From NCBI GenBank assembly GCA_024232965.1, contig JACKQF010000001.1, positions 868,001-932,000 on the forward strand: a DNA stretch of 64,000 nt, in the 5' to 3' direction. The notes beneath the pieces were generated by a model that had not been told where the DNA came from, ran no database searches, and worked only from the letters and a program-made list of their open reading frames with translations. The stretch's first letter is position 1. Every line of letters starts with the position of its first letter. A program made the translations under genes and the position numbers. Shown in pieces: positions 61,065 through 64,000 of the stretch. This DNA is from Verrucomicrobiaceae bacterium (GTDB lineage Bacteria > Verrucomicrobiota > Verrucomicrobiia > Verrucomicrobiales > Verrucomicrobiaceae).

Positions 61065-62744
61065 ATGACGGGGGGTGTCCGGCATGTAGTGCTGAGGAGC
61101 GTATCTGCCGACAATATCCTCGATTGCAGGCAATTGGAGGTGGAGGCATGGTGGGAGGTGTCCAGCCCGCGTGAAAAACCAGATCTGCGCTCCCGACTGT
61201 CTGATGTGCCCCATCAGCCTGGCGTGTATGTGATGCGGGACCGATTCAATCGCGTGATCTATGTGGGAAAAGCGCGGGATCTGCGCAAGCGACTGAGCAA
61301 CTATTTTACGCCGTCACGGACCCGGATGGCGGACGTCAAGACGCGTGCTCTGATCCAGAGTATCTGGGATTTTGAGTTTCACGTAGTGAGGAACGAGCCA
61401 GAGTCGTTGCTGCTAGAGGGACAATTGATCAAGGACTTCCGGCCTCGCTACAACATCAGCTTTCGCGATGACAAACGCTTCCTGCTGGTGCGCGTGCACA
61501 CGGGCGATGCATTCCCCCGATTCTCTCTGACTAGATTGAAGAAGGATGATGGGGCGCGGTACTTTGGCCCCTTTGCCCACTCTGGGGCACTGCGCACCAC
61601 GATCAATTGGCTGAATAAGAAGTTCGGTCTGCGGGTTTGTCGGCCCCTGAATCCCGGGGAGAACGACTACAAGCACTGCTCCAACGACGTTATCAAAAAC
61701 TGTTCAGCGCCTTGCATTGCCCGAATCACCCGGGAGGACTACATGGCCCGCATCGACGAGGCGTGTGAGTTTCTCGGTGGTCGAGCCAAGGATCTGGTAG
61801 CAGCGTTGGAGCAGGAGATGCAGCGGGCAGCTGCACGATTGGATTTTGAAAAGGCGGCGGAACTACGGGACATGGTGGAAGACCTGAAGAAGACACTTTC
61901 CCCAACGAGATCCTTTGAGCGTGCGCGGTCGAAGGTCGTGACGACGATCGATCCGATGGCTGACGTTAGAGAGTTGGGCGAGGAATTGGGTCTGGGTTCT
62001 GCGCCGCTCGTGATGGAGTGTTTTGACATCGCGAACATTGGCACGGCCCACTGCGTAGCCTCGATGGTGCGGTTCAAGAATGGGGTGCCTGACAATGCCA
62101 ATTACCGCCGCTATCGAATTCGTATCGTCAGCGGGCAGAACGACTTCGCTGCGATGTCGGAAGTAATTCGCCGCAGGTTTTCGCGCATTTTGCTGGAGGC
62201 AAAAAAGGCCCATCCTGACGCAGAGTTTAGCCAAGAGAATCCGCTGGAAGCCTTGCGGCGTTTGGAAGATGAGTCCGCGCCGAAGGCGTCCACCTTTGTG
62301 CGGCTGCCTGACCTTGTGATCGTGGATGGAGGAAAGGGGCAACTTTCTTCGGCGACGAAGGAATTGCAGCGTCTGGGGCTCTATGATTTGCCGATCATTG
62401 GGTTGGCGAAGGAGAACGAAGAAGTCTATCGCCCTGGAAATCCAGACCCGCTTCTCATTTCCCATGACCGTGGTGCACTGAAGTTGCTTCAGCGGATTCG
62501 CGATGAGGCCCACCGTTGGGCGAATGGCTATCATCAGTTGCTGCTCGGTCGGCGGGTGGAGGAGAGCCTGTTAGACGACTGCCCCGGCGTGAGCCAGAAC
62601 CGGAAGCAAGCGCTGCTAAAGGCGTTTGGATCCGTGGCGCGACTGCGGAAGGCGACACCTGCGGACATCGCTGCCTTGCCCGGTATCGGCGCAGGGCTCG
62701 CTGCGCAGATTCATGATTTCCTACAGAGTCACGGTGGCGATTGA
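61065..62744 (+). CDS. uvrC: Excinuclease ABC subunit C
   Basis: A 559-residue nuclease making both incisions in nucleotide excision repair. The GIY-YIG domain begins PGVYVM and IYVGKARDLRKRL; a UVR motif lies near DFEKAAELRDM; the RNase H-like domain has VMECFDIAN and LVIVDGGKGQ; helix-hairpin-helix motifs close the C-terminus (ALPGIGAGLAAQI). The start is uncertain: ATG 61065 has a GGGGG ribosome site 8 bases upstream, but 61047 and 60948 are also in frame. Confidence 0.92.
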   Translation: MTGGVRHVVLRSVSADNILDCRQLEVEAWWEVSSPREKPDLRSRLSDVPHQPGVYVMRDRFNRVIYVGKARDLRKRLSNYFTPSRTRMADVKTRALIQSIWDFEFHVVRNEPESLLLEGQLIKDFRPRYNISFRDDKRFLLVRVHTGDAFPRFSLTRLKKDDGARYFGPFAHSGALRTTINWLNKKFGLRVCRPLNPGENDYKHCSNDVIKNCSAPCIARITREDYMARIDEACEFLGGRAKDLVAALEQEMQRAAARLDFEKAAELRDMVEDLKKTLSPTRSFERARSKVVTTIDPMADVRELGEELGLGSAPLVMECFDIANIGTAHCVASMVRFKNGVPDNANYRRYRIRIVSGQNDFAAMSEVIRRRFSRILLEAKKAHPDAEFSQENPLEALRRLEDESAPKASTFVRLPDLVIVDGGKGQLSSATKELQRLGLYDLPIIGLAKENEEVYRPGNPDPLLISHDRGALKLLQRIRDEAHRWANGYHQLLLGRRVEESLLDDCPGVSQNRKQALLKAFGSVARLRKATPADIAALPGIGAGLAAQIHDFLQSHGGD

Positions 62745-62749
62745 TCTGC

Positions 62750-63574
62750 CTACTTCTGGGGGGCACGCGGCATCATCAGGTCATCAAAATTGTTGCGAGT
62801 CAGTCCCCACCAATTCGCAATCGACTTTGCCGTCGCGTCGGGTGGCAGGGTGACGCCACTGGGCTCGGTCCACTCTCGCATCGTCTCGATTAGGCGCTTC
62901 GCCTTTTCTGCATCCGCGGTGCTGGAAGCAACCTTTACCAAGGTATCGAAGCCAAGTTTCTCCGGAATCCGACCCATTTCAATGAGTGCCTCTTCAAGCA
63001 CTGCGCCAGTGCCCTCGGTCAAGGGGCGCTCATAGATGGCTGCACGCTCTTCTGCGCGATAGGGGGCGGCAAGACCCCAGGCTGTGTCTCTCACATCTTT
63101 ATCTGGATTGACTGCTGCCTCCTGCAATACAGGTATCGCGACCTCGGGGGCGAAACTACCTGCACTCTGAATGGCTGTCAGTCTCACTTCGGGCGATTCG
63201 TCATGTAAGGCTGCGGACAGCATCGCGGGATTGGCTTCATGACCGATGGCGAGCACCCGGGCCATCGCTGCGAGACGTGCTTCAGGTGTTTTACCTGCTT
63301 TGTATTCCGCTACGGGATCGGTGACGGGGGCGTCCGCGGGAATCGATTGCATCGTTAGTTGACCCACAGGGCTCGTTGAGGTGGGATCAACGGCTTGCGG
63401 GATCGCAGAGGACGAGGCAGCGGTCGCCGGCGAAGGAGTCACCGGGGCGATGGTCGTCTTTGCGTCGGTGGAAGGAGTGGTTTGCGGGGAGTTGGGGACG
63501 GCACTATGCCATCCGAAATAGAGGGCCACTCCGAGCAAAAGCACAACAATTAACGGCAATACGCGGATTTTCAT
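62750..63574 (-). CDS. HEAT-like repeat protein, membrane-anchored
   Basis: A 274-residue protein with an N-terminal membrane helix (VLPLIVVLLLGVALYFGW) and a Pro/Thr/Ser-rich linker (about residues 28-70). The rest has HEAT-like helical repeats (ESPEVRLTAIQSAGSF, DKDVRDTAWGLAAPY). Function unknown, probably a periplasmic scaffold. Ends 5 bases from the uvrC stop, convergently. A longer frame reaches 63937, but its upstream part overlaps rplT in another frame. Confidence 0.65.
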   Translation of the reverse strand: MKIRVLPLIVVLLLGVALYFGWHSAVPNSPQTTPSTDAKTTIAPVTPSPATAASSSAIPQAVDPTSTSPVGQLTMQSIPADAPVTDPVAEYKAGKTPEARLAAMARVLAIGHEANPAMLSAALHDESPEVRLTAIQSAGSFAPEVAIPVLQEAAVNPDKDVRDTAWGLAAPYRAEERAAIYERPLTEGTGAVLEEALIEMGRIPEKLGFDTLVKVASSTADAEKAKRLIETMREWTEPSGVTLPPDATAKSIANWWGLTRNNFDDLMMPRAPQK

Positions 63575-63654
63575 ACGGGAGTAATCAAGCCCAGACCGTC
63601 TTGGCGTGCAAGGGTGCCTTCGCGATTGTTTGGATTCCTCGTGTTTTGGAAAAC

Positions 63655-63686
63655 AAACAGCCGGATCCTCGCGGATCCGGCTGTTT
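63655..63686 (-). terminator. Rho-independent terminator after rplT
   Basis: A perfect 14-base stem (AAACAGCCGGATCC with GGATCCGGCTGTTT, loop TCGC) is followed on the minus strand by a T-rich stretch. It lies 41 bases after the rplT stop. Confidence 0.85.
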
Positions 63687-63726
63687 GGGTTTGGAGGTTT
63701 TGGGGGGAAAGGGGACTTGGCTGCGA

Positions 63727-64000
63727 TTAGGCGGCCTTGCTCTTCAATTCCGCCTGCTTTTTCTCGAGGCCGTTCTTGGCTTGGGCGATCACCGCTTCGA
63801 AGGCGGTGGCGTCCTTGATCGCCAAATCGGACAGAACCTTGCGGTCGAGTTCGATTCCGGCGGCCTTGAGACCTTCCATGAAACGGCTGTAGGACAGACC
63901 GTGCGGACGAGTGGCGGCATTGATACGCTGCACCCACAGATTGCGGAAGGCGCGCTTGCGCACCTTGCGGTCACGGTAGTTGTACGTCATTGCCTTCCGA
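63727..64000 (-). CDS. rplT: 50S ribosomal protein L20, N-terminus beyond window edge
   Basis: The reverse strand is open to the window edge and reads KAMTYNYRDRKVRKRAF, then LWVQRINAATRPHGLSYS, the centre of L20. The visible part is 91 codons including stop; about 30 N-terminal residues are missing (full length about 120). L20 binds 23S rRNA early in ribosome assembly. The downstream terminator suggests rplT is last of its operon. The internal ATG at 63990 is not the true start. Confidence 0.92.
   Translation of the reverse strand, partial: RKAMTYNYRDRKVRKRAFRNLWVQRINAATRPHGLSYSRFMEGLKAAGIELDRKVLSDLAIKDATAFEAVIAQAKNGLEKKQAELKSKAA

Overview
The window looks like a chromosome segment from the Verrucomicrobiota, probably a Prosthecobacter/Verrucomicrobium-like member of the Verrucomicrobiae. 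This is inferred from gene content: five secreted sulfatases, planctomycete-type cytochrome/DUF1549-DUF1553 and DUF1501 proteins, a sigma factor beside a very large Ser/Thr kinase, and GH71/99-like, GH10 and SASA carbohydrate enzymes. No rRNA, tRNA, CRISPR array or insertion sequence was seen.

Layout. 1-3162 is ordinary: a truncated EamA permease and a VanX-like lipoprotein on the minus strand, then a prepilin peptidase and a MutT-like Nudix hydrolase on the plus strand. 3155-33155 is a large, mostly plus-strand catabolic locus with many start/stop overlaps. It contains a GH71/99-like protein, 4-hydroxyproline 2-epimerase, two S9 prolyl/dipeptidyl peptidases, a GntR regulator (minus), a DHDPS-family lyase, five sulfatases, SASA esterases, a Sel1-C39 protein, a multihaem cytochrome with a beta-propeller partner, an M24 Xaa-Pro peptidase and L-serine dehydratase. 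33287-39653 holds a sigma factor and a 1761-residue kinase with a decayed tail. 39732-46577 resumes the catabolic theme: a D-amino-acid (hydroxyproline) dehydrogenase, a double metallopeptidase, an alpha/beta hydrolase, a GH10-like protein and a PdxA-family dehydrogenase. 46595-58501 carries an AbrB-like protein, a cytochrome/propeller/DUF1501 operon, an MscS channel, a DUF1537 kinase, a peroxiredoxin, a GH114-like/beta-barrel fusion and a small RibK-like protein. 58498-64000 is housekeeping: asnB, an RRM protein, uvrC, a HEAT-like protein and rplT (truncated at the edge).

Main discovery. Four proteins of the catabolic locus (an S9 peptidase, two sulfatases and a double metallopeptidase) each contain a module of about 65 residues that aligns without gaps to the beta domain of the human von Hippel-Lindau protein over the segment that forms its hydroxyproline pocket. 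The shared pattern is W-x9-[Y/S/N]-x12-T-x3-[H/A]-x-[W/F]; pVHL has W88, Y98, S111, H115 and W117 at the same spacing. The same locus encodes three hydroxyproline-catabolism enzymes (epimerase, D-hydroxyproline dehydrogenase candidate, Pyr4H2C deaminase candidate), two Pro-directed peptidases, an Xaa-Pro peptidase and serine dehydratase. I infer a system for degrading sulfated, hydroxyproline-rich (glyco)proteins, such as algal extensin-type walls or collagen-like proteins, in which VHL-like modules tether enzymes to hydroxyproline.

A second theme is a dispersed palindromic repeat (arms built on CAGACAnnnnTGTCTG) that sits in frame inside a sulfatase, serine dehydratase and the kinase, where one copy lies in the activation loop.
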